This document shows, piece by piece, positions 1 to 6,026 of a DNA stretch of 6,162 nucleotides. Both the position numbers and the translations under genes were made by a program. This DNA is from Desulfobacterales bacterium (GTDB taxonomy: Bacteria > Desulfobacterota > Desulfobacteria > Desulfobacterales > JAFDCJ01): positions 1-6,162 of the forward strand of contig JAOZSC010000171.1 of the NCBI GenBank assembly GCA_029939875.1, read 5' to 3'. The notes beneath the pieces were generated by a model, which was given only the letters and a program-made list of their open reading frames with translations, ran no database searches and was not told the DNA's origin. How positions within the stretch are numbered: position 1 is the stretch's first letter; every line of letters starts with the position of its first letter.

Positions 1-1250
1 GCCATAAAACCGGGAAATTTTACCGAAGACCCGCTGGCGGTAAACAGGTAGGCACCGGCCAGGACGGATATGGAGATCTGATTGATCAGGGCCTGGGTCA
101 TCTGGGAAGCCACAAAACGCTGCCAGATCAGCCGATAAAGGGCCAACTGGTCATCGGTAAGATGGGATTTGATCTCATCGGGGGCGTTAAAAACCGATGT
201 GGGGCGGATGGCCTCATGGGCGTCCTGGACTTTTTTCTTGTTTTTAAAAAACCGTGGCTTTTCCAGGGCGTACGATTTGCCGAACCGATCCAGGATCAGC
301 TGGCGGGCCTCGATGGCTGCTTCTGCGGCGATGCGGGTGGAATCGGTACGCATATAGGTTATCAAACCCACCGGTTCGCCGGGGCTCAGTTCAATGCCTT
401 CATACAGCTGCTGGGCGACTATCATCGTCTTGCGGGCGGTGAACCGGAGCTTGCGGATGGCTTCCTGCTGAAGTTTGCTGGTGGTAAACGGTGGCAGTGG
501 ATTTTTGCGGGTAGTTCTTTTCTGGAGGTTGTCCACCACAAATTTTTCAACCTGCAGCTCTTTTACAATTCGGGAAGCCGATTTTTCGTCCGGGATGGTA
601 ATTTTTTTGCCGTCCTTTTTAACGAGCCTGGCCGTAAACGGTGGCGGCGTGTCACTTTTCAGATCCGCGGTGATTGACCAGTATTCCTCGGCAACGAAGG
701 CCTGGATGGCGCGTTCCCTTTCGCAGATGATTCTAAGGGCCACCGACTGGACACGACCGGCGCTCAAACCGCCTTTTACTTTGCGCCACAGCAACGGGGA
801 TACCTGGTAGCCCACCAAACGGTCGAGGATTCGGCGGGCCTGCTGGGCTTCGTATTTGCTGCGGTCGAGATCTTCGGGAGCGGCTATGGCCTTGCGAATA
901 GAGTCTTTGGTCAATTCGTGAAAAAGCACCCGGTAAAAATGACGCCCCTTTTTTTTCAACACTTCAGCGGTATGCCAGGCGATGGCTTCTCCTTCCCGGT
1001 CCGGGTCCGGGGCCAGATAAATGTCAGTGGCATCACCGGCAGCCTGTTTCAGACTCCGGATGATTTTTTGCTTCCCCGGAATGGATTTGTATTCGGGTTT
1101 GAAACCGTTTTCCACATCAATACCCATTTCCTTGGTTGGCAGGTCTTTGATGTGACCCACGGTGGCTGCCACATTATAGCTGTTTCCAAGATATTTTTTG
1201 ATAGTTCTGACTTTTGTCGGTGATTCCACCACCACTAGCGGTTTGCTCAC
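1..1250 (-). CDS. topA: DNA topoisomerase I, N-terminal part (runs off the window)
   Basis: Type IA topoisomerase that relaxes negatively supercoiled DNA through a transient 5'-phosphotyrosine link. Reading the minus strand from a GTG at 1250 gives 416 full codons plus two bases, with no stop. Visible motifs are the Toprim start VVVESPTKVRTIKKYLG (residues 6-22, catalytic-type Glu9), the metal-binding DPDREGEAIAWH (82-93; Asp82, Asp84, Glu86), SAGRVQSVAL (163-172), the active-site segment LITYMRTDST (296-305; nucleophile Tyr299, partner Arg301) and AHEAIRPT (344-351). Family members are usually about 700-870 residues, so the rest of the core and any C-terminal zinc-ribbon domains lie outside. 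GTG is chosen because AAGAAAGG lies 7 nt upstream, no ATG is in frame above it, and it places the Toprim glutamate at the usual residue 9. It lies downstream of dprA, a common pairing, but has its own promoter candidate. The identification is very secure; only the 3' end is unknown. Confidence 0.97.
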   Translation of the reverse strand, partial: MSKPLVVVESPTKVRTIKKYLGNSYNVAATVGHIKDLPTKEMGIDVENGFKPEYKSIPGKQKIIRSLKQAAGDATDIYLAPDPDREGEAIAWHTAEVLKKKGRHFYRVLFHELTKDSIRKAIAAPEDLDRSKYEAQQARRILDRLVGYQVSPLLWRKVKGGLSAGRVQSVALRIICERERAIQAFVAEEYWSITADLKSDTPPPFTARLVKKDGKKITIPDEKSASRIVKELQVEKFVVDNLQKRTTRKNPLPPFTTSKLQQEAIRKLRFTARKTMIVAQQLYEGIELSPGEPVGLITYMRTDSTRIAAEAAIEARQLILDRFGKSYALEKPRFFKNKKKVQDAHEAIRPTSVFNAPDEIKSHLTDDQLALYRLIWQRFVASQMTQALINQISISVLAGAYLFTASGSSVKFPGFM

Positions 1251-1257
1251 GGTTGTG

Positions 1258-1265
1258 CCTTTCTT
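1258..1265 (-). promoter_or_regulatory. Ribosome binding site deciding the GTG start of topA
   Basis: On the minus strand the bases read AAGAAAGG and end 7 nt before the GTG at 1250. No other start codon in this frame has a comparable purine-rich stretch, so the site supports the GTG start. Confidence 0.6.
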
Positions 1266-1334
1266 ATAACTTTTCGATAAGCTTGACTTGCCGCCATTGA
1301 CAGCCGGGTTGATCAAATAAGGTGCGAACCTGAA

Positions 1335-1362
1335 AATTTAACCGTTGATTATCAAATGTCAA
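1335..1362 (-). promoter_or_regulatory. Candidate sigma70-type promoter of topA
   Basis: On the minus strand a perfect -35 hexamer TTGACA (1362-1357) is followed after 16 bp by TAAATT (1340-1335), a 4-of-6 match to the -10 consensus. Transcription would begin near 1328 and give a leader of about 78 nt before the GTG at 1250. It is the best promoter-like pair in the dprA-topA gap. It would let topA be transcribed separately from the upstream genes, which fits the known supercoiling-responsive control of topA in other bacteria, although no such control is visible here. Confidence 0.5.
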
Positions 1363-1391
1363 GTTTTCTATACCTTAATGTTGAGGCATAC

Positions 1392-1407
1392 CCAGGCAAG
1401 TGCCTGG
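1392..1407 (-). terminator. Hairpin immediately after the dprA stop, weak terminator candidate
   Basis: The sequence CCAGGCA-AG-TGCCTGG is a perfect 7-bp inverted repeat with a 2-nt centre, directly abutting the dprA stop codon (in practice a 6- or 5-bp stem with a wider loop). It sits where a dprA terminator would be expected, but the bases that follow on the minus strand (GTATGCCTC) have no T-run, so it is not a classical intrinsic terminator. It may instead protect the 3' end of the message. Confidence 0.3.
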
Positions 1408-2517
1408 TTATCGTTCAGATACACAGAAAAATTTACCCGGTGATTGATTCACCAGACCTTTGAGTTCCAGCTGAAGCAGCAGGCTGGAAACCCTTGCCGG
1501 CGCCATGGAAAGCTCGCGGGCCAGTTCATCGATGTGCACGCCGTAAGGGCCCAGCGCGCGATAGACCCGGGCTTCATCCGCGTTCAGCGCGGCAGGTGTT
1601 TTGCTGTTGTCATCGGGGCCGCTGTCCCTCACATTGGCAGCCGGTTGTGGCAACGGCGGCAGCTCTTCCAGGATATCCTGGATGTTTTCTACCAGTTTGG
1701 CTCCCTGCTTGATGAGCGTGTGGGTGCCGACGCTTTTAAACGATTGTACGCTGCCGGGAACGGCAAACACTTCGCGGTTTTGCTCGGCGGCCAGCCGTGC
1801 CGTTATAAGAGATCCGCTTTTGCGGGTTGCTTCCACCACTACGGTCCCCAGGCACATGCCGCTGATGATACGGTTGCGCACCGGAAAATGATGCGCTTCC
1901 GGTTCGCTGTTCAGGGAAAATTCCGAAATCACCGCACCATTTTCCGCAATGCGGTGAAAAAGCTTTCTGTTTCTGGCCGGGTAGATTCGTTCCAGGCCGC
2001 TGCCCAGAACGGCAACGGTCTTTCCGTTTACCGACAGGGCACCCTCATGAGCAGCCGTGTCAATGCCAAGTGCCATGCCGCTGACAATCGTCAGCCCCAG
2101 GCCGGCAAGGTCGGCACTCAGGTTGCCGGAGGTCTGCAGCCCGTAACCGGTCGCATTGCGAGAGCCGACCACGGCAATTTTGTCGGCCCCATGGTCCACT
2201 CGGCCATAGACATATAAAAAAGGCGGGGGATCCGGAATGCGGTGCAAAAGTTGCGGGTAATCAGGATCCGTCAGGGTCACGATGCGGAAATTGCTGCCTG
2301 CCAGGCGTTCCAGTTCCGCGGTGACCCGGTCCGGAATTTTATGGTGCTTTATGGCCGCAACGCAACCGACGGTCATACCGTCCACCGCCAACAGGTTTTT
2401 TTCGGAGGATCGGAAAACGTTTTGCGGCGAATTAAAACGATCGAGCAGGCGCTTGAACAGGTGATTACCGACACCCGGAACGCTTTTCAGGTGGAACCAG
2501 GGTAAAATGTCATCCAT
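1408..2517 (-). CDS. dprA: DNA-processing protein DprA/Smf
   Basis: DprA binds single-stranded DNA and loads RecA during natural transformation; it is widely conserved even in bacteria not known to be competent. From ATG 2517 the product is 369 residues, a normal length. A helix-hairpin-helix-like start (LPWFHLKSVPGVGNHLFKRL, about residues 5-24) precedes the Rossmann-fold core: AVVGSRNATG (115-124), SGMALGID (146-153), VAVLGSGLERIYPARN (168-183), FPVRNRIISG (211-220), VVVEA (226-230), SGSLITA (234-240) and AVPG (252-255). After a proline-rich linker, a winged-helix domain fills about 314-369. The frame stays open upstream to a TTG at 2565 (385 residues). Neither start has a clear Shine-Dalgarno; ATG is preferred because conserved sequence begins just after it. 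The gene follows secF by 81 bp (33 bp with the TTG), on the same strand, so it may be read from the sec transcript. The identity is very secure; the start is not. Confidence 0.95.
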   Translation of the reverse strand: MDDILPWFHLKSVPGVGNHLFKRLLDRFNSPQNVFRSSEKNLLAVDGMTVGCVAAIKHHKIPDRVTAELERLAGSNFRIVTLTDPDYPQLLHRIPDPPPFLYVYGRVDHGADKIAVVGSRNATGYGLQTSGNLSADLAGLGLTIVSGMALGIDTAAHEGALSVNGKTVAVLGSGLERIYPARNRKLFHRIAENGAVISEFSLNSEPEAHHFPVRNRIISGMCLGTVVVEATRKSGSLITARLAAEQNREVFAVPGSVQSFKSVGTHTLIKQGAKLVENIQDILEELPPLPQPAANVRDSGPDDNSKTPAALNADEARVYRALGPYGVHIDELARELSMAPARVSSLLLQLELKGLVNQSPGKFFCVSER

Positions 2518-2598
2518 AACGTGATAGACGGCATGGTTATCCGCCGTGGATTTGGCGATGTTCAATACGGTTGGACGCTGAAAAACACCGCATCAAGG

Positions 2599-3639
2599 TT
2601 ACTTTTTGCGTTGCCGGGTCTGCCAGGCCAGCAGTATCGGGCTTGCGATAAAAATGGAAGAATAGGTCCCGACAATAATCCCAACGAGCAGGGCAAATGC
2701 AAAGTCATGGACAATTCCGCCGCCCAGGACAAAAAGGGTGGCCACCACAAAAATGGTGGTCAGCGAGGTCAGTATGGTACGGCTGAGCGTTTCATTGATG
2801 CTGCGGTTCAAGATGACTTCCAGGGGTTTTTTATGATAGCGCCTGAGATTTTCACGAATCCGGTCAAAGACGATAATGGTGTCGTTTAACGAGTAGCCGA
2901 TAATGGTCAGCAAAGCCGCGATGATCGGCAGGGTGAATTCCTTGCCGAAGATGGAAAAAAGACCGACGGTAATGGTGACGTCATGGATCAGGGCCACAAT
3001 GGCACCCATGGCATATTTGAGTTCAAGAAACCAGAACAATACCAGGCTGACAATCAACGCCGCGCCGATCAAAAACGGAATGCTGACGTCAAACAGGTTA
3101 AACACATAAACTGCACCGATCAACGCCACGGCCATTACCGCGCTTAGGATCCATTTCAGTTCGAAACGCCCGGATATGTAAATGGTAATGAACAGTAGGG
3201 CGTAAAACATGGCAAACAGGGCCTTTTCCCGTAAATCTTTTCCGACCTGGGGGCCGACCATCTCAATTCTGCGCAGTTCGACCTCTGCACCGGTTTTAGC
3301 AGCCAGGGCCTTTTTGAGCTCCGCGGAGAACCCTTCGGTGGTGATAACAGAGCTGTCGGTACGAATTAAAAATTCGTTGTCCTGTTGGTCTCCGAACTGT
3401 TGCACCGATGATTTTCCCAGGCCGATGGTTTCCAGGCCGCTTTGGATATCGTCGACGTTCACCGGTTGCTGAAATTTGATTTGGACCAGAGTACCGCCGG
3501 CAAAATCGATTCCGTAACGGGGACCTCCGTGCAGGACCAGTGAAGCGATACTGATAATGATCATTGCCGCTGATATCGCGAACGCGATTTTTTTGCGACC
3601 GATAAAATTGATGTTTACATCCGGTTTAATAAATTGCAT
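2599..3639 (-). CDS. secF: Protein translocase subunit SecF, with an apparent extra pair of membrane segments
   Basis: Inner-membrane partner of SecD; with YajC it uses the proton gradient to drive late steps of SecYEG export. The product has 346 residues. TM1 is about 18-37, followed by GIDFAGGT (43-50) and the periplasmic domain to about 136. TM2 is about 138-156. The family hallmark around TM3-TM4 is present as GAIVALIHDV (212-221) and GYSLNDTIIVFDRIREN (248-264; Asp253, Arg260 in the region linked to proton coupling). TM5-TM6 run about 285-337, with a basic C-terminus. The oddity is at 158-206: RFELK, normally joined directly to the TM3 sequence, is followed by two extra hydrophobic stretches (about 163-183 and 187-205) before a second ELK leads into TM3. 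This predicts eight membrane segments instead of six. The ATG start is fixed by GAGGA 6 nt upstream. The gene lies 35 bp after secD and is surely in the same operon. Confidence 0.97.
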   Translation of the reverse strand: MQFIKPDVNINFIGRKKIAFAISAAMIIISIASLVLHGGPRYGIDFAGGTLVQIKFQQPVNVDDIQSGLETIGLGKSSVQQFGDQQDNEFLIRTDSSVITTEGFSAELKKALAAKTGAEVELRRIEMVGPQVGKDLREKALFAMFYALLFITIYISGRFELKWILSAVMAVALIGAVYVFNLFDVSIPFLIGAALIVSLVLFWFLELKYAMGAIVALIHDVTITVGLFSIFGKEFTLPIIAALLTIIGYSLNDTIIVFDRIRENLRRYHKKPLEVILNRSINETLSRTILTSLTTIFVVATLFVLGGGIVHDFAFALLVGIIVGTYSSIFIASPILLAWQTRQRKK

Positions 3640-3645
3640 TCAGGT

Positions 3646-3650
3646 TCCTC
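3646..3650 (-). promoter_or_regulatory. Shine-Dalgarno of secF
   Basis: On the minus strand GAGGA lies 6 nt before the ATG at 3639, inside the 35-bp secD-secF gap. It is the reason for choosing this start. Confidence 0.75.
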
Positions 3651-3674
3651 TTTGTTTTTATTCTGCAGGCCCGA

Positions 3675-5252
3675 TTAAATGCTCAGGCTTTTTACCGTGC
3701 GCTTTTGAAGCAGGTAATTGAAAATCTGTCGCGACAGGATAAGCGCGGTGAACATGCTGGCGATAACCCCCAGGCCCAGGGTGACGGCAAATCCCTTGAC
3801 CGGTCCGGTGCCGAACTGAAACAGCACCACTGCCGCGATGAGCGTCGTTACGTTGGCGTCCAGGATGGTCAGGGTGGCACGGTCAAATCCGGCGGTCACG
3901 GCGGCCCGGGGAGTCCGGCCCACCGCGATTTCCTCGCGGATGCGCTCAAAGATGATGACATTGGCATCCACGGCCATACCGATGGTCAGGATGATACCGG
4001 CAATACCGGGCAGGGTAAGAGTGGCCTGGAAAGCGGCCAGCCCGGCACCGATCAGCACGATGTTCAGGGCCAGGGCCACATCGGCGATCAGCCCGGATAT
4101 CCTGTAATATGCGAGCATGAACAGCACCACCATGATACCGCCGATGAGCATGGAGATCAAGCCCTTGCGAATGGAATCGGCCCCCAGGGAGGGCCCCACC
4201 GTGCGCTCTTCCAGAATTTTTACCGGTGCGGGCAGGGCGCCGGCGCGCAAAATGATGGCTAGGTCACGGGCCTCTTCAGTGCTAAAGTTGCCGGTAATCC
4301 GCGCCTGGCCCCCTGCAATTTTTTCCTGGATAACGGGTGCTGAATAGACGTTGTTGTCCAGCACAATGGCCAGACGCTTGTTTACGTTTTCCGCGGTTAT
4401 GCGTTCAAAGATGCGCGCACCTTTTTTATCGAAATTAATGGAAACATATGGCTCGTTGAAACGCGAATCGATCTGGACCCGTGCATCCGTCAGGTAGGCG
4501 CCGGTTAACAGGGTGCGCTTTTTCAGCAGAAACGGGGTGCGGGTGGTGCGGTGGGTTTGCGCATTTTCGTCGAGCTTGTAAAGGATTTCCCGTCCCAGCG
4601 GAATATTGCCTTTCAGTGCTGACTGCACGGAATGGGTGTCGTCCACCATTTTAAACTCCAGCAGGGCGGTTTTGCCGATCAGGTCTTTGGCCCTCTCGGT
4701 GTCCCGGATGCCCGGCAGTTGGATCAGGATCCGATTTTTACCCTGGCGGCGGATGTCTGGTTCGGACACGCCGAACTGGTCAATGCGGTTGCGGATGGTT
4801 TCAAGGGCCTGGTCGACCGCCATTTTTTTAATATGTTCACGGTTTTTGTCCGGAAGGTCCAGTATGATGGTCTCGGCGCCGTCTGCCGGGGATTCCGAAA
4901 GCAGGCGCAGGTCCTTAAACTCGTCATCAAGCAGTTTTTTTACCGCTGCAATTTTATTTTCCTGGTTGATCTTGACGGATATGCTGGTGCCCTTGATGCG
5001 ATCCACTGAAACCTGTCGGATGTGCTTTTTCTTGAGCTGTTCACGGATCTCCTGAGCAATGCGTTCAACGGTGCTTTCCACGGCTTTGTCGGTTTCCACT
5101 TCCAGAGCCAGATGCATGCCGCCCTGAAGATCAAGGCCGAGGTTGATCTGTTTGTGGGGCCACAGGTCCGGTTTCAGGGACGGAAGCAGATAAATTACTG
5201 CAGCCACCAGGACCGCCAGGACCAAACCCGTTTTCCAAGAAATGTTTTTCAA
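3675..5252 (-). CDS. secD: Protein translocase subunit SecD
   Basis: SecD is the larger subunit of the SecDF-YajC complex of the inner membrane, pulling translocating chains on the periplasmic side with energy from the proton gradient. The 525-residue product has TM1 at about 8-25, then LGLDLQGGMHLALEV (38-52). A periplasmic P1 region follows, containing RNRIDQFGVSEPDIRRQG (154-171) and IQLPGIRD (177-184), and the region ends with YSAPVI (303-308). Five more TM segments follow at about 362-381, 388-408, 412-435, 463-480 and 485-508. GMAVDANVIIFERIREE (425-441, Asp429) is the conserved proton-path motif. It is shorter than the enterobacterial protein (about 615) but normal for many other bacteria. 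The start is TTG at 5252: no ATG or GTG lies in frame between it and the upstream stop, AAAGGG stands 9 nt before it, and the first downstream ATG (residue 45) would remove TM1. It is separated from yajC by an unusually long 352-bp spacer and is followed by secF. Confidence 0.97.
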   Translation of the reverse strand: MKNISWKTGLVLAVLVAAVIYLLPSLKPDLWPHKQINLGLDLQGGMHLALEVETDKAVESTVERIAQEIREQLKKKHIRQVSVDRIKGTSISVKINQENKIAAVKKLLDDEFKDLRLLSESPADGAETIILDLPDKNREHIKKMAVDQALETIRNRIDQFGVSEPDIRRQGKNRILIQLPGIRDTERAKDLIGKTALLEFKMVDDTHSVQSALKGNIPLGREILYKLDENAQTHRTTRTPFLLKKRTLLTGAYLTDARVQIDSRFNEPYVSINFDKKGARIFERITAENVNKRLAIVLDNNVYSAPVIQEKIAGGQARITGNFSTEEARDLAIILRAGALPAPVKILEERTVGPSLGADSIRKGLISMLIGGIMVVLFMLAYYRISGLIADVALALNIVLIGAGLAAFQATLTLPGIAGIILTIGMAVDANVIIFERIREEIAVGRTPRAAVTAGFDRATLTILDANVTTLIAAVVLFQFGTGPVKGFAVTLGLGVIASMFTALILSRQIFNYLLQKRTVKSLSI

Positions 5253-5261
5253 TGATTTTTT

Positions 5262-5267
5262 CCCTTT
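5262..5267 (-). promoter_or_regulatory. Ribosome binding site for the TTG start of secD
   Basis: AAAGGG on the minus strand ends 9 nt before the TTG at 5252. The spacing is slightly long but within range, and this site supports a TTG start where no ATG is available. Confidence 0.5.
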
Positions 5268-5310
5268 ATCTATTAGCGGTTAAACGAACACGGCGCAAAC
5301 AACAAAAAAC

Positions 5311-5341
5311 GTCATACCCGCGAAACAGCGGATATCCATAG
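5311..5341. repeat. Degenerate palindromic repeat (GTCATACCCGC...GCGGATATCC type)
   Basis: Arms ATACCCGC (5314-5321) and GCGGATAT (5328-5335) pair over 8 bp, with one G-U pair when read on the minus strand, around the loop GAAACA. The unit resembles the widespread intergenic palindrome of the form GTCATTCCCGCGAAAGCGGGAATCCA seen in many proteobacterial genomes (from memory of that element, not a search). On the minus strand six T's (5309-5304) follow after 4 nt, so it might also act as a weak terminator or attenuator ahead of secD. Only one copy lies in this window. Confidence 0.5.
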
Positions 5342-5590
5342 GAGCGCGAAGCGCCGTTAATTAGCTTTTTTAAGAGGTTATCAAGCTTGGAGTTGCATCC
5401 ACCAAGTTTGCGGATTGCCGCCGCCATACAGAAGCTCCAGAATAATCACCAAACGGGTAGCCGGCAAAGCGCCGGGCAGATCTTTTAATTCAATTCTTCC
5501 GTTACTGGAAAGACTACCGCAAGTCGTTGGTTCGCACTGCGGTTTGGTGAAACTGCATGGGCACAACCAGGCTGCGGCATGCTTCAACGC

Positions 5591-5614
5591 ACCGGATAGG
5601 CCGGTTATTTTTTT
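5591..5614 (+). terminator. Hairpin plus T-run at the yajC stop, terminator-like on the plus strand only
   Basis: ACCGG (5591-5595), loop ATAGG and CCGGT (5601-5605) form a GC-rich 5-bp stem. On the plus strand TAT and a run of T's follow directly, giving the shape of an intrinsic terminator. The T-run is the complement of the AAA codons and TAA stop that end yajC, and no plus-strand gene is seen upstream, so this may be coincidence. On the minus strand the hairpin lies just past the yajC stop without a T-run and could only protect the mRNA end. Confidence 0.25.
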
Positions 5615-5946
5615 TCCGCTGCCGGTTGGGGCGCTGCCTGAGCCAGAGCGGACACGTTGCCGCGGGCGACTTTCACACGAACTTTGTCGGCGATTTCAAC
5701 GGTCAGTGTCGCATCGTCCATTCCCGTGATTCGGCCGTGAATCCCGCCGCTGGTCACAATGCGATCGCCTTTTTTAAGGTTGGAAATCATCTGGCGGTGT
5801 TCTTTGGTTTTTTTTTGCTGGGGTCGGATCAGCAGGAAATAAAAGATGACAAACATCAAAATCAGGGGGATGAAGCCGGTAAATCCGGCGGCACCCTGAC
5901 CGCCGCTGGCGCCTCCCTGACCCATTGCATATGCGATATTAAACAA
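5605..5946 (-). CDS. yajC: Preprotein translocase subunit YajC
   Basis: Small single-pass inner-membrane protein that co-purifies with SecD and SecF in the accessory Sec complex; its exact role is unclear. The 113-residue product has a short glycine/alanine-rich N-terminus (residues 8-24) and one membrane segment at about 25-41. This runs into the family signature FLLIRPQQKKTKEH (37-50). The cytoplasmic domain includes LKKGDRIVTSGGIHGRI (57-73), typical of the family, and the tail is rich in Ala, Pro and Gln and ends in lysines. Length fits the family (about 85-120). Translation starts at TTG 5946: AAGGAGG lies only 7 nt upstream, while the first in-frame ATG (residue 8) is too far from it. 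It is the first gene of the visible sec cluster, with a promoter candidate at 6100-6128. The neighbour often found upstream, tgt, is absent. Confidence 0.96.
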   Translation of the reverse strand: MFNIAYAMGQGGASGGQGAAGFTGFIPLILMFVIFYFLLIRPQQKKTKEHRQMISNLKKGDRIVTSGGIHGRITGMDDATLTVEIADKVRVKVARGNVSALAQAAPQPAAEKK

Positions 5947-5953
5947 GATAAAA

Positions 5954-5960
5954 CCTCCTT
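5954..5960 (-). promoter_or_regulatory. Consensus Shine-Dalgarno deciding the TTG start of yajC
   Basis: On the minus strand AAGGAGG is a full match to the anti-Shine-Dalgarno core and ends 7 nt before TTG 5946. It is the strongest ribosome binding site in the window and makes TTG the clear start. A strong site may compensate for the weak start codon. Confidence 0.8.
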
Positions 5961-6026
5961 TTGAGCTGTTGTTTACATCCCAACAATCTTTGTCTGCTCT
6001 GAACAGACGCTTGGCACTATTTTCAG

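Larger units (their letters stand above)
5253..5604 (-). other. Long non-coding spacer between yajC and secD
   Basis: This 352-bp stretch separates two genes that usually lie close together. No convincing gene was found. A minus-strand frame (TTG at 5587 to a stop at 5381, 68 codons) has no ribosome binding site, no ATG start near its beginning and no domain I recognise. It simply continues a frame open through the end of yajC. Structure is present: a palindromic repeat at 5311-5341, a 6-bp stem with a 16-nt loop (ACCGCA 5516-5521 with TGCGGT 5538-5543), a CCGGC/GCCGG hairpin at 5461-5475, and CTTGG/CCAAG pairing near 5385-5406. The region could be an inserted repeat, a structured leader of secD or decayed sequence; the bases alone do not decide. 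Confidence 0.5.

Noticed and set aside
162..677. Plus-strand open frame (171 codons) opposite topA
   Set aside because: It overlaps in antisense with the active-site region of topA, which is unmistakable on the other strand. No ribosome binding site or family resemblance was seen.
1263..1281. CTTAT...ATAAG inverted repeat upstream of topA
   Set aside because: A 5-bp A/T-rich stem with a 9-nt loop is expected by chance, and there is no T-run or known operator match.
1444..2217. Long plus-strand open frame (257 codons) opposite dprA
   Set aside because: It lies wholly antisense to a certain dprA gene. Its composition (many Gln, His, Arg, Phe) is typical of a complementary-strand shadow, and no domain is recognisable.
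3705..4262. Plus-strand open frame (185 codons), rich in Gly, His, Asp and Gln, opposite secD
   Set aside because: Antisense shadow of the membrane-spanning half of SecD; the composition is the complement of hydrophobic codons, not a protein of its own.
5381..5587. 68-codon minus-strand frame in the yajC-secD spacer
   Set aside because: It begins at a TTG without a ribosome binding site, and the frame merely continues an opening through the end of yajC. No family was recognised, so it was kept only as part of the spacer description.
5605..5964. Plus-strand open frame opposite yajC
   Set aside because: Antisense to yajC, which has a clear family signature, membrane segment and ribosome binding site.
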